Shown: in pieces, positions 27,488-35,268 of the stretch | How the letters are laid out: each line of letters begins with the position of its first letter | Numbering within the stretch: the first letter of the stretch is position 1 | Assembly (NCBI GenBank): GCA_002699125.1 | Contig: PABI01000139.1 | Span: 1 to 64,000, forward strand | Source of the DNA: Anaerolineaceae bacterium | Lineage (GTDB): Bacteria; Chloroflexota; Anaerolineae; Promineifilales; Promineifilaceae | Direction: 5' to 3' | DNA length: 64,000 bases | The notes under the pieces: generated by a model | What the model saw: the letters and a program-made list of their open reading frames with translations, nothing else | Told to the model about the DNA's origin: nothing | Databases searched by the model: none | Program-made: the position numbers and the translations under genes

Positions 27488-28438
27488 TTACTGTTGGGTA
27501 TCTTCAAATGCCTGGGCAATCGTCTGGGGAATAGACAAAACATCCGGGGATAAATGTAAGATGTACGCCGGGGCTGATTCAACCAATTGGCGCAAAGTTT
27601 GCAGGTGAAGGGGAATCATCGCTTTGTCCCACTGCTCTACGGCGTGGGGTAGCAAGCGGGCCAGCGCCACCGGTTTGGCAAGGGGAGTCAATGCATGAGC
27701 CGTACGTTCTTCAATTTGGGGGAAACAAATGGCGCGAACGGGTGCCTCTGACAGCCAAACATCAGGCCAAATCGATTCGGCCGTCACGCTGATTTTGGTA
27801 CGGCCGTCACCACCAGGCTCTTCTGCCAACTGTTTCAACTGGGGAAAATGAGCAAACGATTCCGGATAAGCCGCCAGCACGCCGGGATATTGCTGGATAC
27901 GGCCGTTGGCCACCACCACCGGCGAATCATTGGAGAGCAGTTGCCAACCCGCGTTTAGCAAGGAGAGCCCCGTGGTGGTTTTGCCCGCACCAATGCCACC
28001 CACCAAAAGCACCGCCCCGCCCTCGTGGGCGGCGGCAAAAGCATGGAGCAAAAACTTGTGGCGGCGGCGCAAATGGGGTGACAGGCTGATAGCAATCAGG
28101 TCTTCTAAAATAGCGTAAGTTTGCCCGGCGGCAGGCACGATCCGGCCCTCCGTTCGGCCATTGACGAGATCAAGTTGAAGCTGGCCATAGCGCGGAAAAT
28201 GGGCAATCACCTGATCGCCATCGACAAAATAGTGTAGCAAGTCACCTTGCTGAAAATCAGGCGAGCGATTGGGGGGTGCCGGGACGGTGGCGACAGTTTG
28301 GAAAGTGACGGTGAGGTGGGGAACGGCCGTGCTCTGCGCCAGCGAGCTAAATGAATTCAGCCACCCCTGCCACAAATTTGCATCATCCGCTTTCCCTTCG
28401 ATAATTAGATCATGAAACTGCCACCGCGAGCCATTCAT
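27488..28438 (-). CDS. HPr kinase-like ATPase of a RiPP-type cassette
   Basis: 316 aa. The Walker A motif GGIGAGKTT lies at residues 147-155, preceded by KFLLHAFAAAHEGGAVLLVG and followed by GWQLLSNDSPVVV, the usual core of HPrK/PckA-like proteins. The typical N-terminal HPrK domain and the K/M loop of classical HPr kinase are not evident. Such stand-alone HPrK-like proteins occur in lasso-peptide clusters, where some phosphorylate a precursor peptide (known from paeninodin-type clusters). It is divergent from pqqD and the B2 protease 150 bp away, which supports that role. The start ATG at 28438 has no clear Shine-Dalgarno. Confidence 0.7.
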   Translation of the reverse strand: MNGSRWQFHDLIIEGKADDANLWQGWLNSFSSLAQSTAVPHLTVTFQTVATVPAPPNRSPDFQQGDLLHYFVDGDQVIAHFPRYGQLQLDLVNGRTEGRIVPAAGQTYAILEDLIAISLSPHLRRRHKFLLHAFAAAHEGGAVLLVGGIGAGKTTTGLSLLNAGWQLLSNDSPVVVANGRIQQYPGVLAAYPESFAHFPQLKQLAEEPGGDGRTKISVTAESIWPDVWLSEAPVRAICFPQIEERTAHALTPLAKPVALARLLPHAVEQWDKAMIPLHLQTLRQLVESAPAYILHLSPDVLSIPQTIAQAFEDTQQ

Positions 28439-28517
28439 GAGCCAGAGTATAAAACCTCATGTTTGATTATGCACGGTGATTTGAAAAGCTCATCCAAACA
28501 GAAAGCATAGGCGAATA

Positions 28518-28571
28518 GGACGCAGATTTGCCTGATTCACCTGATCAGGAAGATCAGGCAAATCTGCGTCC
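28518..28571. repeat. GGACGCAGATTTGCCTGAT hairpin repeat upstream of pqqD
   Basis: Perfect 19-bp arms (28518-28536 and 28553-28571) with a 16-nt loop. It is the same family as the two copies flanking hemE. It occupies most of the divergent intergenic region and ends 20 bp before the pqqD start, so it may influence expression of the cassette. Confidence 0.9.
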
Positions 28572-28590
28572 CATAAATTGAGGTGCAAAC

Positions 28591-28863
28591 TTGGACAAAA
28601 ACTCCATTCTGCAACGGGCTGAAAACGTCACCTTTGAAATTGTGGCGGATGAGGCTATTTTGATCGACATCAACACTGGGACTTACTTTTCACTCAACGA
28701 GGTGGGCACCGAATTTTGGGAAATGCTCGATGGCGAGCAAACCATCGAGCAGCACGCCACCGTCATCGCCCAAAAATATGAAGTAGACACCAGCATGGTG
28801 GTGGATGATTTGCTGGAACTGGCCGAAGAGATGGCCAAAGACAAGCTAGTCATCCTTCAGTAA
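28591..28863 (+). CDS. PqqD-family peptide-binding protein (RiPP recognition element)
   Basis: 90 aa, start TTG with GAGGTG 5 nt upstream. EIVADEAILIDINTGTYFSLNEVGTEFWEMLDG is the typical three-strand plus winged-helix pattern of PqqD-type RREs, with VVDDLLELAEEMAKDKLV as the C-terminal helices. In lasso-peptide systems this protein (B1) binds the leader peptide and presents it to the B2 protease. The next gene is B2, 8 nt downstream, which strongly supports the assignment. Confidence 0.88.
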   Translation: MDKNSILQRAENVTFEIVADEAILIDINTGTYFSLNEVGTEFWEMLDGEQTIEQHATVIAQKYEVDTSMVVDDLLELAEEMAKDKLVILQ

Positions 28864-28870
28864 TCCCCAA

Positions 28871-29380
28871 ATGCGTGCCTTGTTCACCCGCCTGCGACAT
28901 CTCTGGTTAGGGCTGCGTCTGCTGCCTGGCCTGCTGACAGACGGCCGTCAGCGGCTGCTGCTGGCTGAGATGCGGGCGCTGAGTCGCCAACTGCCTGGTA
29001 TCCTACAACGGCCGATTCCCCAAGCGATGGCCCAGCTGGAGGCAATAACGCTGGAACGGCCGTCACCGCTCCCCCCTGAAAACAAAACCCGCCAGCTGGC
29101 TGATCTGGCCGCCTTGCTGGATCGTCGTTCGCCGTTAGGGCTGTGTTTGCGGCGCTCACTGCTGCGCTACCGCTACCTACATGAACTGGGCGTGCCGGTG
29201 ACGGTGCTGTTTGGTGCCAAATTTGCACCCCGAGACAAAGCTGACGTTAAAAAGATTTTGGGGCACGCCTGGTTGGTGCTGGCGGAACGGCCGTATCACG
29301 AAGACGATGAAAACTGGCAAGGGTACACCGTCATGCTGCGCTGGCCAGATAAGTTAGCGTCGGGGGATGTAAACGGTTAA
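28871..29380 (+). CDS. Lasso-peptide B2-type transglutaminase-like protease
   Basis: 169 aa. The C-terminal half contains LGLCLRRSLLRYRYLHELG with the catalytic Cys (C92) and ILGHAWLVLAERP with the catalytic His (H132). These are the core of B2 proteins, which cleave leader peptides in lasso-peptide maturation. The N-terminal 70 residues (LRLLPGLLTDGRQRLLLAEM) form the helical extension of the family. It is operonic with pqqD. Its last 27 nt overlap the convergent glycosyltransferase gene. With an asparagine-synthetase-like gene 1.7 kb further on, the A-B1-B2-C set would be complete apart from precursor A. Confidence 0.85.
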   Translation: MRALFTRLRHLWLGLRLLPGLLTDGRQRLLLAEMRALSRQLPGILQRPIPQAMAQLEAITLERPSPLPPENKTRQLADLAALLDRRSPLGLCLRRSLLRYRYLHELGVPVTVLFGAKFAPRDKADVKKILGHAWLVLAERPYHEDDENWQGYTVMLRWPDKLASGDVNG

Positions 29381-31054
29381 CGGCCGTACAATTGGCCCAC
29401 TCAAAGTGGGAGGCGATTGGCTTGGGGGCAGCGTTTCGGCTACTTCGTAATGGGTCAGCAGCAGTTCCACAAAAGCTGGCTCTGTCTCAAAAAAGTCACT
29501 TTCGTCCGAAATAATTTGAGCAAACTGCTGCTGCTCGACTAGCGCCACCAAATCGGCTGGCAGCGGTTCGGTTCCGCGTTGCCGAGCATGCCATAGGGAT
29601 TGTAAGTGAACGTACGGCCGTTTCCCGGCCCGCAGCGCATAGCTGGGATGCAGCAGTAGCCACACCTCGCCCGGTTCCTCCGCCACCCGTGCCAGCAGCG
29701 CATCCCCTGCTGCCCGCATTTCGGCCGTGGGCCAATACGTCTGCGGCAGAATCCCGTGCAGCGGAAATGTCACCAAAACAAACTGCACAACAGTTGCAGC
29801 CAGCCACGCCCAACGAATGAATTTTGCCCGCCCAAATGTGTCATTCCCGCACAGGCGGGAATCCAGTTTTTCCGCTGGAATGGATACCCGCTTTCGCAGG
29901 TATGACAGGCTAAGGGCCGGGGCCAGGCACAGCAGCGCGTAACCAATAATCATGTTATTCAAATTGCCGCCTGTTGCCGTTCGGCCAGCAACAGACATGA
30001 ATACGGCCGTTCCCACAAACAACAACCAGGGATTACGGGATATCAGAGATTGGAGATTGGAGATTGTCAGTCTCCAATCTCCAATCTTTGATACCTTAAA
30101 AAAACTACCTAACTGCCGAAGAATCAACAACGAGATTATTGTCACCAGCACGCCCATGCTCGCCCCCAGCTCCCAAAGGAAAATATTCAACACGCGGCTG
30201 GCAAGCAGTGGGCTGGCAAAAGCAATTATGACCAGATAATAGCCAAACCACCCATCGCTATTAAGCTGCCACAGCAAAATCGGTACACCTACCACTAGAA
30301 GAAACGGCACAACAAAAAGCAACAGGACATGGATAAACACAGACTTTTTATCACTCTCCGCACTCTCTGCGATGAATAAATAAAATCCAGCTACTACAAC
30401 CAAGAAAAGCCCATTTTGCTTTGTCAATACAGCCAAACCCAGCAAAACAGCGCTTAACACAATACCTATCTCTGGGTAACTCCGTGCCGCCTCTGCGCCT
30501 CTTTGTGTTCCCTTCCCCCCATAAACCAACGCGACCAGTCCTGCCAGGCATAAAAAGGTAAATAGGGCATCGACTCGCGCCAAATCGTACCAGCCGCCTA
30601 CCAGTCGGTATCCAGCCAAAAAAAGCGCGCTGCCGGCAAAAGCGGCCGTTTTCCTCCCACACGCCCGCCAACCAACGTAAAAAATGAGAACGGCCGTTCC
30701 CACCGTACTCAAAAAGGAAATCAAGCGCAGCGGCCAGAAAGCAAATGCGGTCAGGCGCATAAGCTGACCTCCCAGCCAGGTAAACAGCGGCATGTACACT
30801 TGCGGCACAAATTCCGCGTTGGGTGGTACAAAAACAGGCAGCCCCTGCGCCACCCGCCACGCCTGCATCACCATATCTTCTTCTATTAAATCCAGCGCGT
30901 ACGGATAAAACACCCGCGCCAGCCCCAACCGCAAATAGGCCAGGCTGGCAACGAGAGAGATGAGAAAGAGAACGGCCGTCCCGAAATTTGCAACGCTAAA
31001 ACGCCAAGGTCCAGAGAAAAACGGTTGCTTCAACCTGTGATAGACTTTGCCCAT
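29354..31054 (-). CDS. GT-C fold membrane glycosyltransferase
   Basis: 566 aa with about 11 membrane segments. The first extracytoplasmic loop has YPYALDLIEEDMVMQAW (acidic EED motif) and VPQVYMPLFTWLGG, as in GT39/GT83-like enzymes that use polyprenyl-phosphate sugars. A soluble C-terminal part follows from about residue 430. The start MGKVYHRL at 31054 is chosen because longer versions would overlap the divergent asparagine-synthetase-like gene (start 31085). Repeats are inserted in frame: a GCGCAGAG type near residues 181-193, ATTGGAGATT near 321-338 and a GGCGGGAATCC type near 383-406. It interrupts the RiPP-like cassette and overlaps the B2 gene by 27 nt. Confidence 0.75.
   Translation of the reverse strand: MGKVYHRLKQPFFSGPWRFSVANFGTAVLFLISLVASLAYLRLGLARVFYPYALDLIEEDMVMQAWRVAQGLPVFVPPNAEFVPQVYMPLFTWLGGQLMRLTAFAFWPLRLISFLSTVGTAVLIFYVGWRACGRKTAAFAGSALFLAGYRLVGGWYDLARVDALFTFLCLAGLVALVYGGKGTQRGAEAARSYPEIGIVLSAVLLGLAVLTKQNGLFLVVVAGFYLFIAESAESDKKSVFIHVLLLFVVPFLLVVGVPILLWQLNSDGWFGYYLVIIAFASPLLASRVLNIFLWELGASMGVLVTIISLLILRQLGSFFKVSKIGDWRLTISNLQSLISRNPWLLFVGTAVFMSVAGRTATGGNLNNMIIGYALLCLAPALSLSYLRKRVSIPAEKLDSRLCGNDTFGRAKFIRWAWLAATVVQFVLVTFPLHGILPQTYWPTAEMRAAGDALLARVAEEPGEVWLLLHPSYALRAGKRPYVHLQSLWHARQRGTEPLPADLVALVEQQQFAQIISDESDFFETEPAFVELLLTHYEVAETLPPSQSPPTLSGPIVRPLTVYIPRR
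29838..29908. repeat. GTCATTCCCGC / GCGGGAATCC repeat inside a CDS
   Basis: Contains TCATTCCCGC, GGCGGGAATCCAG, GGATACCCGC and CGCAGGTATGAC units arranged as nested inverted repeats. It is read in frame as a Lys/Arg-rich loop of the glycosyltransferase (about residues 383-406). This element type is known from intergenic regions of many unrelated bacteria. Confidence 0.8.
30041..30092. repeat. ATTGGAGATT inverted repeat inside a CDS
   Basis: Arms of about 23 bp (TATCAGAGATTGGAGATTGG against its near-complement), read in frame as residues about 321-338 of the glycosyltransferase. Second copy of the family at 4733-4794. Confidence 0.85.
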
Positions 31055-31084
31055 AACGGCCAAATTGTATACCATCCGCACCTC

Positions 31085-32938
31085 ATGTGCGGCATCACTG
31101 GCATCCTCTCCCCCAAAATTGATCGCGAGCGGCTGGAACAGGCCAACGTCCGGCTGCACCATCGCGGGCCAGACGATGCGGGCATTTTTGTGGCCGACGG
31201 CATTGGCCTGGCGGCGCGGCGGCTCAGCATTATCGATCTGGCACACGGCCACCAGCCGCTGAGCAATGAAGACGGCACCATCTGGATCACCTACAATGGT
31301 GAAGTGATGAACGCCCCCGCCCTGCGCACCCAGCTAGAAGCGGCCGGGCATCAATTCCGCACCCGCACTGATACCGAAACCATCGTCCACGCCTACGAAG
31401 AATGGGGCACCGACGCCTTTGTGCTGCTGCGCGGCATGTTTGCCTTTGCTCTGTGGGACGGCCGTTCCCAAACCCTCATCCTCGTCCGCGACCGCTTTGG
31501 CACCAAACCGCTTTACTATGCGCAATCCGGCGGCGAACTGGCGTTTGCTTCGGAGATACGGCCGCTTTTCCATCTCCTCCCCACACTCAGCCGCCACACC
31601 AACCGGCAGGCGCTTGCTGCCCTCTTCACCCACGGTTTTGTGCCTACGCCGCAAACCATGTTTGCCAGCGTGCACAAGCTGCCCGCCGCCCACCTACTCA
31701 TCATGCAAAACGGGCAGATGACAATACGGCCGTACTGGCAGCTCACCTTTCCTGAGGACGGAGATTACCGCCAAATCAGCGAAGCCGATGCCGTGGACGA
31801 ATTTATGGCCCACTTGCGTGACGCTGTCTCCGCCTGGCGGCTGAGCGACGTACCCGTCGGCTCCCTGCTTAGCGGCGGCATCGATTCCAGCGCCCTGGCC
31901 ACGCTGCTCACCGAGCTCGGCGGCCAGCAGGTCCACACCTTCAATATCGCCTTCAGCGCCGCCAGCCATGACGAATCCTCATACGCTCAGGCCGTCGCCG
32001 AACGCATCGGCAGCCGGCACCATACCCTGCACTTTGGTCCCGAGGCGTTTGACCTGCTGCCGCAAATCGTGGCCCAGCTCGAAGAGCCACAATGCTCTGC
32101 TACCAGCATCCCCATCTACCTGCTTTACAAAGCATGCCATGAGGCTGGCTTCAAAGTCATCCTCACCGGCGAAGGCGCCGATGAGCTGCTGGGTGGTTAT
32201 CATTGGTTTGATGGGGATCGACGGATACGGCCGTATCTCACTATCCCCCAACCCGTCCGCCAGCTGCTCAGCCAGCTTCCCCTGCCCGGTTCCACCGCCG
32301 GCCAGCGCGTCCTTGCCCACGGCAGCCGCGATCCCCTGGCCCGCTTTGCCCTCTGGCATCAGGTCACATCGCCACAGATCTTTGAAAATTTATTTCGCCA
32401 CAGAGAACACAGAGATTTTAGAGAAAAAAGCTCTTTTCCCTCTGTGCCCTCTGTGTCAAAAATCCATCCGCTGAATCAGTTTTTGGCGTTGGAAGCGCAG
32501 ACGCGTATGGTCGATTTCATCAACTTTGAGGTGGACCGGATGAGCATGGCCAATTCGGTGGAGGCGCGGCCCCCATTTCTGGATCACAAATTGTGGGAAT
32601 TTTGCGCCCAACTGCCGCCGGAATTTAAGCTCAATGCCCAAATGAACAAAGTTTTGCTGCGGCTGGGAATGAAGGATTTGCTGCCAACGGCCGTAACCAA
32701 CCGCCCCAAGCAAGGATTAGCCACCCCGCACGCCGCCTGGTGGCGCAGCAAAAAGCTGCCTGCCTGGGCTGAAGAGTGTTTACAACCAGACTCGCTACGC
32801 GAAGCTGACTACTTTAACTTTAAAACTGTGCAAAAATTGAGGGAAAGGCATGGGAACGGCCGTATCGACCACAGCCGCATCCTCACCGGCATCCTCACCA
32901 CCCAGCTGTGGCACCAAGAGATGGGGATAAAGCCATGA
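31085..32938 (+). CDS. Asparagine synthetase-like protein (AsnB / lasso cyclase family)
   Basis: 617 aa. The N-terminal class II glutamine amidotransferase domain begins MCGITGIL, so the catalytic Cys2 is exposed after Met removal; HHRGPDDAG and YNGEVMNAPALR follow. The synthetase domain has the PPi-loop SLLSGGIDSSALATLL and ILTGEGADELLGGYHWF. These residues serve glutamine-dependent asparagine synthesis, or in lasso systems the ATP-dependent macrolactam closure. Between residues about 438 and 458 a CACAGAG repeat is translated in frame (RHREHRDFREKSSFPSVPS). The intact Cys2 is compatible with either role; context (PqqD, B2, HPrK-like) favours a RiPP-linked enzyme, but separation by a glycosyltransferase leaves ordinary AsnB or surface-glycan amidation possible. 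Confidence 0.85.
   Translation: MCGITGILSPKIDRERLEQANVRLHHRGPDDAGIFVADGIGLAARRLSIIDLAHGHQPLSNEDGTIWITYNGEVMNAPALRTQLEAAGHQFRTRTDTETIVHAYEEWGTDAFVLLRGMFAFALWDGRSQTLILVRDRFGTKPLYYAQSGGELAFASEIRPLFHLLPTLSRHTNRQALAALFTHGFVPTPQTMFASVHKLPAAHLLIMQNGQMTIRPYWQLTFPEDGDYRQISEADAVDEFMAHLRDAVSAWRLSDVPVGSLLSGGIDSSALATLLTELGGQQVHTFNIAFSAASHDESSYAQAVAERIGSRHHTLHFGPEAFDLLPQIVAQLEEPQCSATSIPIYLLYKACHEAGFKVILTGEGADELLGGYHWFDGDRRIRPYLTIPQPVRQLLSQLPLPGSTAGQRVLAHGSRDPLARFALWHQVTSPQIFENLFRHREHRDFREKSSFPSVPSVSKIHPLNQFLALEAQTRMVDFINFEVDRMSMANSVEARPPFLDHKLWEFCAQLPPEFKLNAQMNKVLLRLGMKDLLPTAVTNRPKQGLATPHAAWWRSKKLPAWAEECLQPDSLREADYFNFKTVQKLRERHGNGRIDHSRILTGILTTQLWHQEMGIKP
32398..32457. repeat. CACAGAG inverted repeat inside the asnB-like CDS
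   Basis: GCCACAGAGAACACAGAG on the left faces CTCTGTGCCCTCTGTGTC on the right with a TTTTAGAGAAAAAAGC middle. It is in frame and adds about 20 residues to the synthetase domain. Confidence 0.85.
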
Positions 32939-33687
32939 AAGTCCTCACCTACAATTTGGAGTTTGGCGGTCGCCAGCAGCTGGAAGCCATCCACACCGTC
33001 CTCGCCCACATCAACGCTGACGTCATCGGCCTGACCGAAGCCGACGACCACGAGGTGGTAAAGATTTTGGCCGAGCAGTTAGAGTTGCACCACGTCTGGG
33101 GCCACGGCAGCGGCGAGCGGCACATCGCCCTGCTCTCCCGCTACCCCATCAAAGCGTGGCAAATTTATAACCAGCCACCGCTAACTCAGGCCGCTCTGGC
33201 AGCAACATTACAGCTACCAACTGGCCCGCTCACCATTTACAATGTTCACTTCTTACCTTTTTTGCTGCTGCCCTTTGAGATTCGCCGCTGGCAGGCAGTG
33301 GGGAAACTGCTGCAAATCATCCGCGTCAAGCCGCCCACGCCCCACCTCATCATCGGCGATTTGAACGCCATTGGACCCGGCGACCGCGTCTTGCAGCATA
33401 AAAATCCGGCGCGAATGCGCCGGGTGATGCTGCTTCAACTCCGCCTCATCTTCCGGCTGGCCATCCCCCGGCTGCTGCGCGCCGGCTACACCGACTGCTT
33501 CCGCCATCTACATCCCCACGCCGACGGCTTTACCTGGTGGACCATTAACCCCACCACCCGCTACGACTACATCTTCGCCGACCCACAAATGCTGCCCCGC
33601 CTGCAAACCTGCCGTGTCGTTACCGACCATCCCGCCATCCGCCACGCCTCCGACCATTTCCCCCTCTTAGCCGAATTCGATTTATAG
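32935..33687 (+). CDS. Endonuclease/exonuclease/phosphatase-family protein
   Basis: 250 aa from the ATG at 32935, which overlaps the preceding stop by 4 nt (ATGA), so the two genes are coupled. VLTYNLEFGG, DVIGLTEADDHE (the E metal ligand), LTIYNVHFLP, LIIGDLNAIGPGD (GDLN motif), YDYIFAD and the C-terminal HASDHFPLLAEF (SDH motif) form the complete metal-dependent phosphoesterase active site. Substrates in this superfamily range from DNA to inositol lipids and cannot be chosen from sequence. The tight coupling to the asparagine-synthetase-like gene is notable. Confidence 0.85.
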   Translation: MKVLTYNLEFGGRQQLEAIHTVLAHINADVIGLTEADDHEVVKILAEQLELHHVWGHGSGERHIALLSRYPIKAWQIYNQPPLTQAALAATLQLPTGPLTIYNVHFLPFLLLPFEIRRWQAVGKLLQIIRVKPPTPHLIIGDLNAIGPGDRVLQHKNPARMRRVMLLQLRLIFRLAIPRLLRAGYTDCFRHLHPHADGFTWWTINPTTRYDYIFADPQMLPRLQTCRVVTDHPAIRHASDHFPLLAEFDL

Positions 33688-33694
33688 CTACCAA

Positions 33695-33788
33695 AACCTG
33701 ACAGGTTTGCCCAAGAACTTAACCCAAATGGTTCTTTGCAGTCCAAATCAGCTTGACCTCATGCCCATTTTGAAAACCTGTCAGGTTT
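33695..33788. repeat. 94-bp element bounded by AACCTGACAGGTTT-type inverted ends
   Basis: Same terminal sequences and exact length as 81-174. It lies between convergent genes (phosphoesterase and adaptor protein) and could act as a bidirectional terminator, which is inference. The 66-nt cores of the two copies are not alike. Confidence 0.75.
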
Positions 33789-33810
33789 AAGCGACAATTT
33801 TACTTTGACG

Positions 33811-33830
33811 CGCTAAGAAAGCGCGGCTAC
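33811..33830. repeat. GTAGCCGCGCTTTCTTAGCG repeat spanning a stop codon
   Basis: On the minus strand the TAG stop of the downstream adaptor gene is the start of this repeat unit. The related hairpin at 49916-49967 has arms GTAGCCGCAGTTTCTTAC. Confidence 0.6.
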
Positions 33831-35257
33831 TTGGCAGCGATGTCTACGAAGGCAGTCATGCCCCAGCGCAGGGGAAGATCGGCCGTTTCCGGCAAATCAA
33901 CCGTCACAGTGTAAACCACATCGCCACGCGCCGCATTGGGTACCAGGGCAACGGCCGTAACCACCCCCGCCAACTCAGCATCCGGCAGCGCATCTACCCG
34001 CACCGTCACCAGCGCGCCTTCCGCCACCAACGCCACGTCCAGTTCCGTCAGATCCGTCGTCTCGATTTGCCAGCTGCCAAAGTTTGCCAGCGTCAGCGCC
34101 GGGAAGCCGGGGGCAGCTAACTCGCCCTCGCTCAAAGCCACAGAAACCACGGTGCCATCAAACGCCGCCCGCAAGAAAGTGCGCTCTAGAGCCAGTTCAG
34201 CACTGGCCACACCAGCCTCCGCCAGCGAAACGGCCGCTTCCGCCACGGCCACCGCCGCTGCTGCCTGATCAATGCGCACTTCAGCTTGCTGCACACCCAC
34301 CTGCGCCTGCTCCACCGCCACCTCGGCCAGCCGGATTTGCTCGGGAGTGGCACCGGTCAGCAACAAATCCAGCTGCGCTTGCGCGATAGCAAAGTTAGCC
34401 TGCGCCACGCCAACCTGGGCATTCCCTACCTGTCGCTGTGCTGTTGTGGCACCCGCTTGCAGTGCTTCCAACGCCGCCTGCGCTGCTTCCTGGTTGCGCC
34501 GGGCAGCATCCAGCTGCTGCCGCGTCTGCTCCTCGACAGGGCCAAAAAGCGGGCACACCTCACCTTGCGGCGTGTCAAAACAACTGTCCAGAATTTCCTG
34601 GTACGCCTGTTCCAGCCGCTGCATCTCGGCCTGCGCCGCAGCCACGTTTGCTTCCGCCGCCAAAATATCAGACTCGTCGGCAATGTCCAGCGCGGTGTCC
34701 CGGTTACCTGCTGCCTGGATTACGGCCGCTTCGGCGGCGGCTACACGACTTTCAGCGGCAGCCACCTGTTCTGGCTGGGGGCCGGCCTGCACCAGCGCCA
34801 GGTTGGCTTGCGCTACTGTAAGCTGGGCCTGGGCAGTTTGTACGGCCGTTTCTGCCAAAGTCTGCTCATTTTGCGCGGCTATTAATCCACTCTGTGCCGT
34901 TGCCAGACGCGCCTGAGCCTGCTGCAAGCCGAGTTCCGCCGCTGCCGGGTCCAGTTGCAGCAGCGGCTCGCCGGCCTGCACTACGTCCCCTTCGGACACA
35001 AAAACCGTTTCCACCGTACCGCCAATCTGGAACGCCAACGCCAACTGCTCCCGCGGCACAACCTGCCCCTCAGCAGAAACAATGTCGGCGCTGGTTTGGG
35101 CCAGCACGGCCGTTCCTGAACCAAGTTTCGCTATCAAGAAAACTACCAATCCAAAAAGCAAAAATCTGGAACAAAGCGTTACACAGAGAGAAACAAATCT
35201 CCGTGTAACTCTGTGTAATCTCTGTGCAGCTCTGTGTCCCTCTTCAAAAGTTCTCAT
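33827..35257 (-). CDS. HlyD-type membrane fusion / adaptor protein, second of a tandem pair
   Basis: 476 aa. A membrane anchor (about residues 32-45) is followed by a biotinyl-lipoyl half-motif (GGTVETVFVSEGDVVQAGEPLLQLD), a very long Ala/Gln-rich coiled-coil hairpin of about 250 residues and the second lipoyl half (AAFDGTVVSVALSEGELAAPG), then a beta barrel with LPLRWGMTAFVDIAAK. Such adaptors link inner-membrane transporters to other envelope components. Residues about 6-27 are encoded by an in-frame CACAGAG repeat. ATG at 35257 has GGAG upstream; it lies 12 nt after the stop of the paralogue. No ATPase or permease follows, so its transport partner is unknown. Confidence 0.8.
   Translation of the reverse strand: MRTFEEGHRAAQRLHRVTRRFVSLCVTLCSRFLLFGLVVFLIAKLGSGTAVLAQTSADIVSAEGQVVPREQLALAFQIGGTVETVFVSEGDVVQAGEPLLQLDPAAAELGLQQAQARLATAQSGLIAAQNEQTLAETAVQTAQAQLTVAQANLALVQAGPQPEQVAAAESRVAAAEAAVIQAAGNRDTALDIADESDILAAEANVAAAQAEMQRLEQAYQEILDSCFDTPQGEVCPLFGPVEEQTRQQLDAARRNQEAAQAALEALQAGATTAQRQVGNAQVGVAQANFAIAQAQLDLLLTGATPEQIRLAEVAVEQAQVGVQQAEVRIDQAAAAVAVAEAAVSLAEAGVASAELALERTFLRAAFDGTVVSVALSEGELAAPGFPALTLANFGSWQIETTDLTELDVALVAEGALVTVRVDALPDAELAGVVTAVALVPNAARGDVVYTVTVDLPETADLPLRWGMTAFVDIAAK
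35178..35242. repeat. CACAGAG / CTCTGTG repeat inside the adaptor N-terminus
   Basis: GTTACACAGAGAG, CCGTGTAACTCTGTG, AATCTCTGTGC and CTCTGTGTCC units. It is read in frame and supplies the basic, Cys-containing cytoplasmic N-terminus of the adaptor protein before its membrane anchor. Confidence 0.8.
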
Positions 35258-35268
35258 TCTCCGCTCCC

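Noticed and set aside
27252-27608. Plus-strand open frame of 118 codons at the 3' side of the HPrK-like gene
   Set aside because: A third of it is antisense to the HPrK-like gene, the composition is not protein-like, and there is no clear Shine-Dalgarno sequence or family. It was considered as a RiPP precursor but has no leader-like motif.
28439-28590. RiPP precursor between the HPrK-like gene and pqqD
   Set aside because: Only a 6-codon frame (MFDYAR) occurs; most of the gap is a palindromic repeat.
31055-31252. N-terminal extension of the glycosyltransferase into the asnB-like gene
   Set aside because: The extension is antisense to the conserved amidotransferase domain and has no similarity to glycosyltransferase N-termini.
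34272-34916. Plus-strand frames rich in Cys/Ala/Ser opposite the adaptor genes
   Set aside because: They are antisense translations of the Ala/Gln-rich coiled coil; low complexity with no independent signals.
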